21,512 bases of DNA from NCBI GenBank assembly GCA_026390285.1, contig JAPLGH010000180.1, positions 1-21,512 of the forward strand, given 5' to 3'. This document shows positions 1-7,973 of this stretch, one piece after another. A model generated the notes under the pieces. That model was not told where the DNA came from. It did no database searches and saw only the letters and a list, made by a program, of their open reading frames with translations. Numbering within the stretch: the first letter of the stretch is position 1; the number at the start of each line of letters is the position of its first letter. This stretch comes from Caldisericota bacterium. GTDB lineage: Bacteria > Caldisericota > Caldisericia > Cryosericales > Cryosericaceae. The translations under genes and the position numbers were made by a program.

Positions 1-744
1 GAAGACATCACCGAGGCCATGGCGTTGCCGCGCATCAAGGCCGATTTCGTCGCCAACGCTTCCCACGAAGTCAAGACCCCATTGACCGCTATCCGGGGAT
101 ACCTGGAACTCCTGCGGGAAGAACCGGGCAATGCTCACTATCTTGACATCGTCGAGCGAAACGTCGACCGTCTCATCGCTCTTTCGTCCGACATCTCGCT
201 GCTCTCCCGACTCGAGAACAAGGCACCGGAGATTGACCTCGTAGATGTCAGCGAACTGCAGCATGACTTGGCAGAGCTCTTCGACAGACAGGGCCGCGAG
301 ACCGGGGTCGCCCTGAGGTTTTCGGTTGACAGCGAAGGGCGGTTCCTGTACGGTGACCGTCTGATGCTGCTGCAGATGTTCATCAACCTGATCGAGAACT
401 CCTATCACTTCACCCATGCTGGTGCGATCACCGTATCCGCCACTGCGGACGCTTCCCATATCATCCTCGGCGTTTCCGATACTGGACAGGGAATCCCTGC
501 CAGGGATTTGCCGCGCATCTTTGAGCGGTTCTACTCCCATGCCAGCGACCAAGGGCGCCCCGGCACCGGCCTCGGCCTCGCCATCGTCAAACGCGTCGTT
601 TTGGCCCACAACGGGACGATTGGCGTCGAGAGTACGCTGGGCAAGGGGACAGCCTTCGTCATTCGCATCCCCAAGAACCTTGGCCCCCCCAGGCCTGATG
701 CAGGACCTGGACAACTATCCGGCACGAAGAGGGAGGATCTATGA
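1..744 (+). CDS. phoR: PhoR-like sensor histidine kinase, C-terminal part (5' end outside window)
   Basis: The reading frame is open from base 1, so only the last 247 residues are visible. They form a complete kinase core: the dimerisation/phosphoacceptor box SHEVKTPL (His codon at 64-66), the N box (FINLIENS), the G1 box (DTGQGIP), the F box (RIFERFY) and the G2 box (GTGLGLAIVK). The residues just before the H box (DITEA...) look like the end of a PAS domain, the usual layout of PhoR/PhoR-like kinases. Known role of the family: autophosphorylation on His and phosphotransfer to a response regulator, here presumably PhoP/PhoB encoded upstream. The stop overlaps the start of the next PstS-like gene by ATGA, and pstSCAB-phoU follows, so assignment to phosphate sensing rests mainly on context. 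Sensor and membrane segments are not visible. Confidence 0.88.
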   Translation, partial: EDITEAMALPRIKADFVANASHEVKTPLTAIRGYLELLREEPGNAHYLDIVERNVDRLIALSSDISLLSRLENKAPEIDLVDVSELQHDLAELFDRQGRETGVALRFSVDSEGRFLYGDRLMLLQMFINLIENSYHFTHAGAITVSATADASHIILGVSDTGQGIPARDLPRIFERFYSHASDQGRPGTGLGLAIVKRVVLAHNGTIGVESTLGKGTAFVIRIPKNLGPPRPDAGPGQLSGTKREDL

Positions 745-1799
745 GACACATCCAGCATATCGCCGTGTACGTACTGATTTGCAGCCTGCTGATCGCAACA
801 ACCGGTTGCAAGACTGCTCCGGGGGCTCCGGTCAAGGATCTCGCCGTCGCCGGATCCACGTTTGCCGAGCCCCTGTATGTCAAGCAGCTCGACGCCTGGT
901 ACCAGAAGACAGAGGTGAAAGCTGTCTACGGAGCCCTGAGTTCGTCCGGGGCACTGCGCGCACTGCAGGACCGGACGATCGACATCGGCGCGACCGATCT
1001 CCTGCTGAGCGCTGAAGAGCAGGCGCGTTTGCCCGGATCGGTGCTCGCGATCCCCACGTGTCTTGGCGCCGTGGCCATCTGCGTCAACCTGCCGGGAAGC
1101 CCCGCCCTGCGCATGGACGCACCACTCCTTTCATCCATCTTCCGTGGCGACGTCAAGACATGGAACGATGCGCGCATCGCAGTACTGAACCCGATGCTTC
1201 AGCTACCAGATACGCCCGTCGTCGTCCTCCACCGGGCAGACGGCTCGGGCACTACAGACATCTTCACAACCTACCTGGCCGCCGCCGACCAGACTTGGAG
1301 CGACAAGGTCGGGGCTGGACAGCTCGTGGCGTGGCCGGCCGGCGTTGGCGTCAAGGGTAATGCTGGCATGGCGGCCATGATACGGCAGACCACAGGTGCT
1401 GTCGGCTATCTGGAATACACGTTCGCCGTGCAGTCCGGCCTGACGTGCGTCGCTCTTCGCAACCGATCGGGGGCATTCGTCCTGCCGAGCGTTGCCTCCA
1501 TGCAGGCGGCTGTCCCTCCCGACGTGACTGCCGACCTTCAGGGGACGCTGCTGAACCGACCGGGGGCGACCTCCTATCCGATCGTCAGTTTCACCTGGCT
1601 TGTGTTCTACAAGGACCAGGCATACGACAGTCGCTCCCGCGAACGGGCTGTAGCTATCTACGACCTGGTGTCCTGGATCCTTGGCGACGGACAGTCGCTT
1701 GCCCAGCCACTCCAATACAGCAGCTTGCCCGACAGCGCCCGGAAAGCGGCTACCACCCTCCTTGAACAGCTCTCCTGGCAGGGAAAGCCAATCAAGTAG
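741..1799 (+). CDS. Divergent PstS-like phosphate-binding lipoprotein, coupled to the PhoR-like kinase
   Basis: This 352-residue protein starts at an ATG whose last bases overlap the kinase stop (ATGA), with GGGAGG at 731-736 as ribosome site. The N-terminus is a lipoprotein signal ending in a lipobox (IATTGC, Cys23), so the mature protein should be membrane-anchored outside the cell. The fold is PstS-like: HRADGSGTTDIF (compare HRSDGSGTTSIF in the two paralogs), DIGATD, IPTCLGAVAI. It departs from the paralogs where ligand contacts are expected: AGATFP is AGSTFAEP, and GSGGGIKAL is SSSGALRAL. Its place directly behind the kinase rather than before pstC suggests a role in sensing or a different ligand affinity; that is inference. 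It could also be an ordinary second PstS. Family membership is firm, function is not. Confidence 0.85.
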   Translation: MRHIQHIAVYVLICSLLIATTGCKTAPGAPVKDLAVAGSTFAEPLYVKQLDAWYQKTEVKAVYGALSSSGALRALQDRTIDIGATDLLLSAEEQARLPGSVLAIPTCLGAVAICVNLPGSPALRMDAPLLSSIFRGDVKTWNDARIAVLNPMLQLPDTPVVVLHRADGSGTTDIFTTYLAAADQTWSDKVGAGQLVAWPAGVGVKGNAGMAAMIRQTTGAVGYLEYTFAVQSGLTCVALRNRSGAFVLPSVASMQAAVPPDVTADLQGTLLNRPGATSYPIVSFTWLVFYKDQAYDSRSRERAVAIYDLVSWILGDGQSLAQPLQYSSLPDSARKAATTLLEQLSWQGKPIK

Positions 1800-1832
1800 T
1801 GGCCGGGCAAGCTCCAAGGATTTCCTGAGCGC

Positions 1833-1885
1833 TTAACACAATCTGAACAGGACCCAAACACGCGGCAGACATGCCTCTCTAGACT
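1833..1885 (+). promoter_or_regulatory. Pho-box array and -10 upstream of the stalk-PstS gene
   Basis: Four hexamers occur at an exact 11-bp period: TTAACA (1833-1838), TGAACA (1844-1849), CAAACA (1855-1860) and CAGACA (1866-1871). This is the geometry known for PhoP binding in Bacillus and Streptomyces (6-bp units, 5-bp spacers). A -10-like TAGACT lies at 1880-1885, 8 bp after the last unit, with no good -35, as expected for an activator-dependent promoter. The first 19 bases (1831-1849) match 16 of 19 at a second site before the next pstS gene (3504-3522). Confidence 0.68.
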
Positions 1886-1931
1886 GTCACTCGGAAACCC
1901 CAAGAGGTTTATCGAGTATCAGGAGGTATGT

Positions 1932-3434
1932 ATGTCACCAACTGGAAGAAGAATCCTGTCGATAGCACTTGTTGCACTGATCGCCAGCGGGCTTGTGGTT
2001 CCCGGTGCCCTTTCGGTGTCTGCAGCATCGACCAAGACCATCGTCCTCACCATCGATTCCACCGTAGCAACCATGGCAGGCTCACCCGTCAACCTTGACG
2101 CCGCACCCTTCATGGTCAGTGGCCGCACGATGCTCCCCATCAGGTTCGTCGCCGAGGCGGTGGGGGCAGGCGTGTCATACAGGACGAAGGCAAACGGCAG
2201 CGTCTCGCAGGTCAGCCTCGGACTGCCGGACAGCCCTGCCACGCTCAAGACCGTCACGCTCTCGCTCGATTCCACCACTGCGACCGTCGATGGTCAGGCA
2301 GTGACCCTCGATACGACTCCTGTCATCCGGCAGGGCAGGACCTTCCTTCCCATCCGGTTCATCGCAGAGCAGCTGGGCGCCAAGGTCACGTGGGTCGCGG
2401 ACCCTTCCACCGGCCGGACCAGGACCGTTACGATCGTCCTGCCGGTCATAAACGTCCAGGTCCCAACGCAGATGTCCGGTGCTGGAGCGACGTTTCCGCT
2501 TCCCCTGTACACGAAGATGTTTGACGTCTACAACAGTTCAACCGGCACACGCGTCAACTACCAGGGCATCGGCTCGGGCGGCGGTATCAAGGCACTGACC
2601 GACAAGACCGTGGACTTTGGCGCCTCCGATGCATTCCTGACCGTGGCTGAGACTGCAAGCATGGGGGCGCCCGTGCTGCATATCCCGACGTGCGTCGGCG
2701 CCGTCGTCCTCACGTACAACCTGGATGGCAACCCCACCCTGCGCTTCGATGCCAAGACAGTCAGCGACATCTACATGGGCACGATCACCCGCTGGAACGA
2801 CAGTCGCATCGCCGCCCTGAACCCCGGCATCACGCTCCCTGACCAGGCCATCACGACGGTTCACCGATCAGACGGTTCGGGCACGACCTCAATCTTCACT
2901 AACTACCTGTCCATGGCCGTGGCAACCTGGAAGTCGAAGGTTGGAGCGGGGAAATCCCTCAGCTGGCCCGTGGGTCTCGGTGGCAAGGGCAATGACGGCG
3001 TCGCTGGACTCGTGTCTCAGAACAAGGGTGCCATCGGTTACGTGGAACTCGTCTACGCCATCAGCTCCAAGTTGTCTTACGCAACTATGCGCAACTCGAC
3101 GGGCAACTTCATTGTTGCGTCCCTTTCTTCTTCAGGTCGGGCCGCGCAGATCCAGCTGCCGGACGACCTCAAGGTCCTCCTCATGAATACCAGTGATGCC
3201 CAGGCCTATCCCATCGCCGCGTTCACGTGGCTGCTGGTGTACCGCGAGCAGAAGTACGCCGGCCGGACGCTGGGGCAGGCGATTGCTCTCAAGAGGCTCC
3301 TGAACTGGACGCTCACGACGGCGCAATCAGTCAACGAGGGCCTCGGCTATGGCAAACTCCCCGCAACGGCTGTCGCCAAGGCACAAGTCCTGGTAGAATC
3401 CATGACCTACGGCGGTGCACCTATCCCCGACTAG
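1932..3434 (+). CDS. PstS phosphate-binding protein with two N-terminal copper-amine-oxidase-type stalk domains
   Basis: 500 residues. The start ATG at 1932 lies 5 nt after a perfect AGGAGG (1921-1926); the ATG at 1928 is too close to that site. Residues 1-32 form a Sec signal peptide without lipobox Cys (ends SVSAAS). Residues about 36-98 and 107-170 are two similar beta-rich repeats with the hallmark GRTMLPIRFVAEAVGA / GRTFLPIRFIAEQLGA of the copper amine oxidase N-terminal ('stalk') family. Residues about 180-500 are a full PstS domain (SGAGATFPLPLY, GSGGGIKAL, DFGASDA, HRSDGSGTTSIF). Stalk domains are common in secreted proteins of monoderm bacteria and are often thought to bind the cell surface. 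With no lipid anchor here, they may retain the protein at the wall (inference). It has its own Pho-box promoter and is followed by a hairpin, so it may be monocistronic. Confidence 0.88.
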   Translation: MSPTGRRILSIALVALIASGLVVPGALSVSAASTKTIVLTIDSTVATMAGSPVNLDAAPFMVSGRTMLPIRFVAEAVGAGVSYRTKANGSVSQVSLGLPDSPATLKTVTLSLDSTTATVDGQAVTLDTTPVIRQGRTFLPIRFIAEQLGAKVTWVADPSTGRTRTVTIVLPVINVQVPTQMSGAGATFPLPLYTKMFDVYNSSTGTRVNYQGIGSGGGIKALTDKTVDFGASDAFLTVAETASMGAPVLHIPTCVGAVVLTYNLDGNPTLRFDAKTVSDIYMGTITRWNDSRIAALNPGITLPDQAITTVHRSDGSGTTSIFTNYLSMAVATWKSKVGAGKSLSWPVGLGGKGNDGVAGLVSQNKGAIGYVELVYAISSKLSYATMRNSTGNFIVASLSSSGRAAQIQLPDDLKVLLMNTSDAQAYPIAAFTWLLVYREQKYAGRTLGQAIALKRLLNWTLTTAQSVNEGLGYGKLPATAVAKAQVLVESMTYGGAPIPD

Positions 3435-3453
3435 TCGACATCTCTCGGCACAC

Positions 3454-3481
3454 ATAACACCCCGGGTCCCGGGGGTGTTAT
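3454..3481 (+). terminator. Hairpin after the stalk-PstS gene
   Basis: ATAACACCCC (3454-3463) pairs perfectly with GGGGTGTTAT (3472-3481) around an 8-nt GC-rich loop, 20 bases after the stop codon. The following bases (CTTCATG) are only weakly T-rich, so it may terminate incompletely or act as an mRNA-stabilising stem between the two pstS genes. Confidence 0.55.
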
Positions 3482-3503
3482 CTTCATGTCTGAGAAGTGT
3501 TCC

Positions 3504-3560
3504 GCTTAATGCAATCTTAACATTGGACAGGTGGCACCGATCAAGGTATTGCCCTATTCT
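3504..3560 (+). promoter_or_regulatory. Pho box and -10 upstream of the pstS-pstCAB-phoU operon
   Basis: TTAATG (3506-3511) and TTAACA (3517-3522) are 11 bp apart with the spacer CAATC, the same spacer as in the first two units at 1833-1849. A -10-like TATTCT (3555-3560) begins 49 bp after the first unit, against 47 bp at the other site. A third and fourth unit are poorly conserved (CAGGTG at 3528). The start codon is at 3598, giving a short leader. The parallel placement at two pstS genes makes PhoP control likely. Confidence 0.62.
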
Positions 3561-3597
3561 ATACATACGTACCATGCTCGCGAATCAGGAGGCCTGG

Positions 3598-4662
3598 ATG
3601 AGAAACGGACGGCACGTTTCGATCTTGTGTACAATGCTGACAGTCGTAGCGCTTGTGACTCTCGGCTGCGGTCCTCAGGGAGATTCCACGACCGTCAAGG
3701 AACTGTCGGGGGCTGGCGCAACTTTTCCCTACCCTCTCTACTCCAAGATGTTCGACACGTACGATGGTATCACCGGCGTCCGTGTCAACTACAACAGCAT
3801 CGGTTCGGGCGGCGGTATCAAGGCCCTGACCGACAAGACCGTGGATTTTGGTGCTTCAGACGCATTCCTCACTGATCAGGAAGAGGTGGCTATGGGCGCG
3901 CCCGTCCTGCACATTCCTACATGCGTAGGCGCCGTCGTCCTGTCATACAACCTAGACGGCAATCCTGCATTGAAGCTCGACGGTGCTGTCACCGCGAACA
4001 TCTTCCTCGGCAAGGTCACCAAGTGGAACGACCCGTCGATTGCGGCACTCAACCCCGGCCTTTCGCTCCCCGACCTCGCCATCACTGTCGTCCATCGCTC
4101 GGACGGCTCGGGCACCACATCGATTTTCACCAGCTACCTTGCAGCCGTCAGCCCGTCGTGGAAATCAACGGTCGGGGCCGGCAAGTCCGTGAGCTGGCCC
4201 ACCGGCGTAGGAGGCAAGGGAAACGACGGGGTCGCGGGCATGATCTCGCAGACGAAGGGTAGCCTTGGCTACATCGAACTGGTTTACGCGGTCCAGTCCA
4301 GCATGCCGTTCGCCTTGCTGAAGAACGCGTCCGGCACGTTTGTCACACCGAGCCTGGCGTCCTCTGCCGCCGCTGCGGCAGTCACCCTTCCCGACGACCT
4401 GCGCGTGATGATCGTGAACAGCCTGGGGAAAGACGCATACCCCATCAGCGCCTTCACCTGGATCCTTGTGTACAAGGAACAGAACTACGCGAACCGCACC
4501 CTCGCCCAGGCACAGGCACTCAAGAAGCTGCTGACGTGGATGTTGACCGACGGGCAAGCCGTCAACGAGGCGCTGTCCTACTCCAAACTGCCTGCGCCCG
4601 CCGTGACGAAGGCCCTGGCACTCGTCGATTCCATGACGTATGGCGGCACAGCCATCCCGTAG
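3598..4662 (+). CDS. pstS: Phosphate ABC transporter substrate-binding lipoprotein PstS (operon copy)
   Basis: 354 residues from the ATG at 3598, chosen because AGGAGG (3587-3592) sits 5 nt upstream. The frame is open further upstream, but starting there would put translation inside the preceding gene and hairpin. Residues 1-23 form a lipoprotein signal with lipobox VTLGC. The mature part carries the canonical PstS elements: LSGAGATFPYPLY, GSGGGIKAL, DFGASDA, IPTCVGAVVLSYN and HRSDGSGTTSIF, so it should bind phosphate and deliver it to PstC/PstA. It is very similar to residues 180-500 of the preceding gene, pointing to duplication. It overlaps pstC by 23 nt and is the likely main substrate-binding subunit of this operon. 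Confidence 0.93.
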   Translation: MRNGRHVSILCTMLTVVALVTLGCGPQGDSTTVKELSGAGATFPYPLYSKMFDTYDGITGVRVNYNSIGSGGGIKALTDKTVDFGASDAFLTDQEEVAMGAPVLHIPTCVGAVVLSYNLDGNPALKLDGAVTANIFLGKVTKWNDPSIAALNPGLSLPDLAITVVHRSDGSGTTSIFTSYLAAVSPSWKSTVGAGKSVSWPTGVGGKGNDGVAGMISQTKGSLGYIELVYAVQSSMPFALLKNASGTFVTPSLASSAAAAAVTLPDDLRVMIVNSLGKDAYPISAFTWILVYKEQNYANRTLAQAQALKKLLTWMLTDGQAVNEALSYSKLPAPAVTKALALVDSMTYGGTAIP

Positions 4663-5569
4663 CGACCGGCGAGAGCTGGTCCGCGAGCGCGCATTCACGG
4701 CTGCCGGCGTGACGGCGGCCGTCGCACTCGTTACGACCATCGTTCTCTTCCTCCTCGAGCTGTTCGTCACGTCCCGCTCCTCCCGTGCCGCGTTTGGCTG
4801 GAGCTTCCTGTGGCACAGCGAATGGAACCCAGTCACCGAAAAATTCGGTGCGCTGCCAATGATCGTTGGCACGCTCGTCACGGGGTTCGGCGCACTGCTC
4901 ATTTCCACCCCGTTTGCACTGGGGATCGCGATCTTCCTGGCAGACTATGCCGGCAAGAAGGTCTCTGAACCCGTCAAATACCTTATCTCGCTGCTCGGTG
5001 GATTGCCGTCGGTCATCTTCGGCCTCTGGGGACTGTTCGTCCTCGTCCCCCTCGTCAGCAAGTTCGAGGTCTGGTTTGGCAAGCTGGTGGGCAGTGAAGC
5101 ACTTGTCGCCAGCGGCACGACGGGCGTCGGCCTCCTGGCTGCCATCCTGCTGCTAGCCATCATGATCCTGCCGTTCAGCGCTTCACTCATCCTGGAGTCG
5201 CTGCTGGTCGTTCCCACTGAACTCAAGGAAGGGGCGCTCGCGCTGGGAGCCACGAAGTGGGACACCATCCAGAACGTGGAGCTTCCGTACGTGCGCAAAA
5301 GCACGGTCGGCGCCCTTGTGCTGTCTCTCGGCCGGGCCCTCGGCGAGACGATGGCCGTCACCATGGTCATCGGCAACGGGATGAAGATGCCGAGAAGCCT
5401 GTTCGATCCGGCCAATACCCTCGCTTCGGCGATTGCCAACCAGTTCCTGGAGGCGACGTCGCCGGTCTACATCGCTTCGCTCATTCAGCTGGGACTCATC
5501 CTGTTTGTCATCTCCATCATCATCAACATCGCGGCCCGCATCATCCTCAGGCGCGGAGTCCAGCAATGA
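4640..5569 (+). CDS. pstC: Phosphate ABC transporter permease PstC
   Basis: 309 residues, the usual PstC length. A short basic cytoplasmic N-terminus is followed by a first membrane span at about residues 20-44, a periplasmic/outer loop, and the BPD-type permease core with further spans (GTLVTGFGALLISTPFALGI onward). The coupling region facing PstB is recognisable (ELKEGALALGATKWDTI, then GRALGETMAVTMVIGN). The ATG at 4640 lies inside the last 23 bases of pstS, with no clear ribosome site, so translation is probably coupled. The next in-frame alternative would cut into the first span. The stop overlaps pstA by ATGA. The protein forms the membrane channel with PstA. Confidence 0.93.
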   Translation: MAAQPSRSDRRELVRERAFTAAGVTAAVALVTTIVLFLLELFVTSRSSRAAFGWSFLWHSEWNPVTEKFGALPMIVGTLVTGFGALLISTPFALGIAIFLADYAGKKVSEPVKYLISLLGGLPSVIFGLWGLFVLVPLVSKFEVWFGKLVGSEALVASGTTGVGLLAAILLLAIMILPFSASLILESLLVVPTELKEGALALGATKWDTIQNVELPYVRKSTVGALVLSLGRALGETMAVTMVIGNGMKMPRSLFDPANTLASAIANQFLEATSPVYIASLIQLGLILFVISIIINIAARIILRRGVQQ

Positions 5570-6402
5570 CGGGCCGGAAGATCAAGAACAGCGTCATGGG
5601 CGTCCTGGTCGCAGCATCGGCCGTGCTGCTCATCGCGGTGCTCGCCGTCATCGTGTGGCACATCTTCATCTCGGGCGTCAAGTACCTGAACTGGAACTTC
5701 TTCACCAAGGCGCCCACTCCCATGGGGGAGAGCGGCGGCGGCGTGTTCAACGCCATCGTCGGCACCTTCCTCATCACCCTCGTCGCAGCCGCCATCGGGA
5801 CGCCGTTTGGCATGTTTGCCGGCATTTACGTCGCAGAACACCGGGGCCTGCGGTTCGCCGACATCGTGCGCCTGGGCGCCGACGCCCTGCAGGGTGTTCC
5901 GTCCATCGTCATCGGCATCTTCGGCTACACGTTCCTGGTAGCTCGGTTCCGCAGCTACTCCGCCTTGTCTGCAAGCGTCGCGCTTGCCTTCATGTTCGTA
6001 CCGACCACGGCGCGCGTCACCGAGGAAGTGCTCAACCTGGTCCCCTCGGGCCTCAAGGAAGCAGCGTATGCTCTCGGAGCCAGACGGTCGAGCGTTGTCT
6101 GGAATGTCGGCATCAAGACCGCAGCGGCCGGCATCACGTCGGGTTTGCTCACATCCATGGCCCGTATCGCCGGCGAGACCGCGCCTCTCCTGTTTACGGC
6201 CTTCGGCAGCCGCTACGTCGAATGGAACATGCTGCGCCCGATGTCCGCCCTGCCGCTCCAGATCTATATCTACGCCAGCAGCCCATATCCCGCCCTCCAG
6301 CAGCAGGCCTGGAGCGCCGCGTTTGTCCTTGTCCTGCTCATCCTCCTGCTCCAGTACGGCGCCAAACATCTCATCGCCCGGGTGTTGCGGGTGAAGGCAT
6401 AA
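5566..6402 (+). CDS. pstA: Phosphate ABC transporter permease PstA
   Basis: 278 residues starting at the ATG that overlaps the pstC stop (ATGA at 5566-5569). A first hydrophobic span (about residues 9-31) is followed by the outer loop and the permease core. PstA-typical elements are GGGVFNAIVGTFLI, the ALQGVPSIVIGIFGY region, and the coupling helix LKEAAYALGARRSSVV followed by RIAGETAPLLFTA. It pairs with PstC to form the channel driven by PstB. The upstream extension of this open frame runs inside pstC and is not used. The gene is followed by pstB after 11 nt, within the same operon. Confidence 0.94.
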   Translation: MTGRKIKNSVMGVLVAASAVLLIAVLAVIVWHIFISGVKYLNWNFFTKAPTPMGESGGGVFNAIVGTFLITLVAAAIGTPFGMFAGIYVAEHRGLRFADIVRLGADALQGVPSIVIGIFGYTFLVARFRSYSALSASVALAFMFVPTTARVTEEVLNLVPSGLKEAAYALGARRSSVVWNVGIKTAAAGITSGLLTSMARIAGETAPLLFTAFGSRYVEWNMLRPMSALPLQIYIYASSPYPALQQQAWSAAFVLVLLILLLQYGAKHLIARVLRVKA

Positions 6403-6413
6403 GGAAGGCACTC

Positions 6414-7178
6414 ATGGAAGAACCTGCCATCGTTCTCGAAACCCAGAAGGTCAACGCCTGGTTCGGCAAGGATCAGGTCCTGTTCGACGTTTCGGCGCGC
6501 ATCCCGAAAAAGAGGGTCACCGCTATCATGGGCCCGTCCGGATGCGGCAAGACGACCTTCGTACGGACACTCAACGGACTGCACCTGATGACGACGGGAG
6601 CCCGCTTCTCCGGCACGGTCCTGCTCGAGGGCGCCGACACGTCGACCATGGACGTCGTCGACGTCCGCAAGCACATCGGCATGGTGTTTCAGCGGCCCAA
6701 CCCCTTCCCTACGATGACCGTCTATGAGAACGTGCTTGCCGGCTATCGCCTGACCGGGCAGCGGCTCTCGCGGGACAAAGCGGACCAGATCGTGGAGGCG
6801 ACGCTGAATAAGGTCGGCTTGTGGACGGAAGTCCAGGCCAAGCTGTTCAAGGCCGGAACATCCCTTTCCGGAGGACAGCAGCAACGCCTGTGCATCGCGC
6901 GCACGATTGCCATGGAACCAGCAGTCGTGCTGTTCGACGAGCCGACCAGCTCTCTCGACCCCAAGTCGACGGCTACTATCGAAGAGCTCCTGTCCGACCT
7001 CAAGGCTGATTACAGTATCCTGTTCGTGACCCACGGTCTCCAGCAGGCGGCGCGCATCTCGGACTATGTGGCCTTCTTCATGCTGGGCGAACTGGTGGAG
7101 TTTGGCGAGACCAAGCGTGTCTTCGTCGGCCCGCAGGACAAGCGAACCGAAGACTATCTGTCCGGCAAGTACGGATGA
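6414..7178 (+). CDS. pstB: Phosphate ABC transporter ATP-binding protein PstB
   Basis: 254 residues, typical PstB length. The ATG at 6414 follows the ribosome site AAGGAAGG (6401-6408). All ABC ATPase motifs are present: Walker A GPSGCGKT (40-47), Q-loop VFQRPNPFP (91-99), signature LSGGQQQR (151-158), Walker B VVLFDEP (171-177), the D-loop SSLDP and the H-loop His207 in FVTHG. The sequence around the Q-loop and the signature (LSGGQQQRLCIARTIA) is characteristic of PstB. It energises phosphate import through PstCA in the cytoplasm. The stop overlaps an upstream ATG of phoU (ATGA), but phoU more likely starts at 7196. Confidence 0.96.
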   Translation: MEEPAIVLETQKVNAWFGKDQVLFDVSARIPKKRVTAIMGPSGCGKTTFVRTLNGLHLMTTGARFSGTVLLEGADTSTMDVVDVRKHIGMVFQRPNPFPTMTVYENVLAGYRLTGQRLSRDKADQIVEATLNKVGLWTEVQAKLFKAGTSLSGGQQQRLCIARTIAMEPAVVLFDEPTSSLDPKSTATIEELLSDLKADYSILFVTHGLQQAARISDYVAFFMLGELVEFGETKRVFVGPQDKRTEDYLSGKYG

Positions 7179-7195
7179 CAAGAAAGGAGCAGACC

Positions 7196-7873
7196 ATGCA
7201 TGAAGAGAAGCTTCAGGAGATCAAGGACAAGCTGTTTGCATTCAGCGCCCTGGCCAGTTCCATGATCGAAAAGAGCACACGGGCGATCGTCACCAAAGAT
7301 GAAGCGCTTGCCAAGGAAGTCATCGACGTCGACGAGCCCATGGCAAATGAGTTCGACCACGCCATCGAACGCGAGACCATCAACTTCATCGCCCTCTACC
7401 AGCCTGAGGCGCGGACCTTGCGCAGTGTCTACATGTACGCCAAGATCGGCACAGACCTCGAGCGCCTAGCAGACCATGGCGTCAACATCGCCGAGAGTGC
7501 CCAGTACCTGATCCCGCGGCCCAACATCAAGCCCTACATCGATATCCCGCGCATGAGCGAAGAAGCGCGGAAGATGCTTGCTGACGCGATGACGGCGTTC
7601 TCGACCCAGAACACCCGCCTTGCTATCGACGTTGTGGAACGCGACAACATCGTCGACCAGCTGGACAATCAGATCCTCAGAGAGCTCCTTACCTACATGA
7701 TGGCCGATCCCAGGACGATCGACCGCTCGCTCCAGATCCTGTTTGTCAGCGGCAACCTCGAGCGCGTCGCCGACCTGGCGACAAATATCGCCGAAGACGT
7801 CGTCTTTGCCACCACTGGACGTCTCATCCGCCACAACCGCCTCAGCAAGGAGGAACTCGACAAACTGCACTGA
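7196..7873 (+). CDS. phoU: Phosphate signalling/transport accessory protein PhoU
   Basis: 225 residues from the ATG at 7196, preferred because AAAGGAG (7183-7189) lies 6 nt upstream; an ATG at 7175 overlapping the pstB stop would add seven residues. Two homologous all-helical halves are visible, as in the PhoU family. Each has the E/D-rich metal-site pattern: MYAKIGTDLERLADHGVNIAE around residues 84-104 and LFVSGNLERVADLATNIAEDVVF near the C-terminus. PhoU links the Pst transporter to PhoR and keeps the kinase off when phosphate is plentiful, so it closes the circuit formed by the genes upstream. It is the last gene of the operon and is followed by a strong hairpin. Confidence 0.95.
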   Translation: MHEEKLQEIKDKLFAFSALASSMIEKSTRAIVTKDEALAKEVIDVDEPMANEFDHAIERETINFIALYQPEARTLRSVYMYAKIGTDLERLADHGVNIAESAQYLIPRPNIKPYIDIPRMSEEARKMLADAMTAFSTQNTRLAIDVVERDNIVDQLDNQILRELLTYMMADPRTIDRSLQILFVSGNLERVADLATNIAEDVVFATTGRLIRHNRLSKEELDKLH

Positions 7874-7887
7874 GGACCGTGTCGTCG

Positions 7888-7926
7888 GCTGCAACATTCT
7901 CGGAACCGTCCCGAGAATGTTGCAGC
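7888..7926. terminator. Strong 16-bp perfect hairpin after phoU
   Basis: GCTGCAACATTCTCGG (7888-7903) pairs perfectly with CCGAGAATGTTGCAGC (7911-7926) around a 7-nt loop, 14 bases past the phoU stop. No T-run follows on either strand, so termination would rely on the very stable stem or on Rho. The loop region carries a 13-mer (7902-7914) repeated at 13488-13500. Confidence 0.6.
7902..7914 (+). repeat. 13-mer GGAACCGTCCCGA, copy 1
   Basis: The 13-base string GGAACCGTCCCGA at 7902-7914 recurs exactly at 13488-13500, in another intergenic region. Here it forms part of a large hairpin; at the second place it does not. Confidence 0.5.
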
Positions 7927-7928
7927 AG

Positions 7929-7956
7929 TTGTCACTCGGCCGTTCTTCAGCATACT
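7929..7956 (+). promoter_or_regulatory. Sigma70-type promoter of the thrC-hom operon
   Basis: TTGTCA (7929-7934, 5/6 to the -35 consensus) and CATACT (7951-7956, -10) are separated by 16 bp. Transcription would start near 7963, just before the ribosome site GAGGTG (7963-7968) of thrC. The promoter begins 2 bases after the phoU hairpin. Confidence 0.55.
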
Positions 7957-7973
7957 GGAATCGAGGTGTGCCC

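Noticed and set aside
3524..3529. TGGACA as a third Pho-box unit at the second site
   Set aside because: It is out of the 11-bp phase with the two units upstream.
3415..3597. Upstream extension of the third PstS
   Set aside because: Starts inside the preceding gene and crosses a hairpin and a Pho box; the ATG at 3598 has a perfect ribosome site and a lipoprotein signal.
5433..6413. Very long open frame upstream of pstB, and similar long antisense frames across pstC, pstA, thrC and hom
   Set aside because: Shadow frames in GC-rich coding DNA; composition rich in Arg, His, Pro, Ser and no domain-like features.
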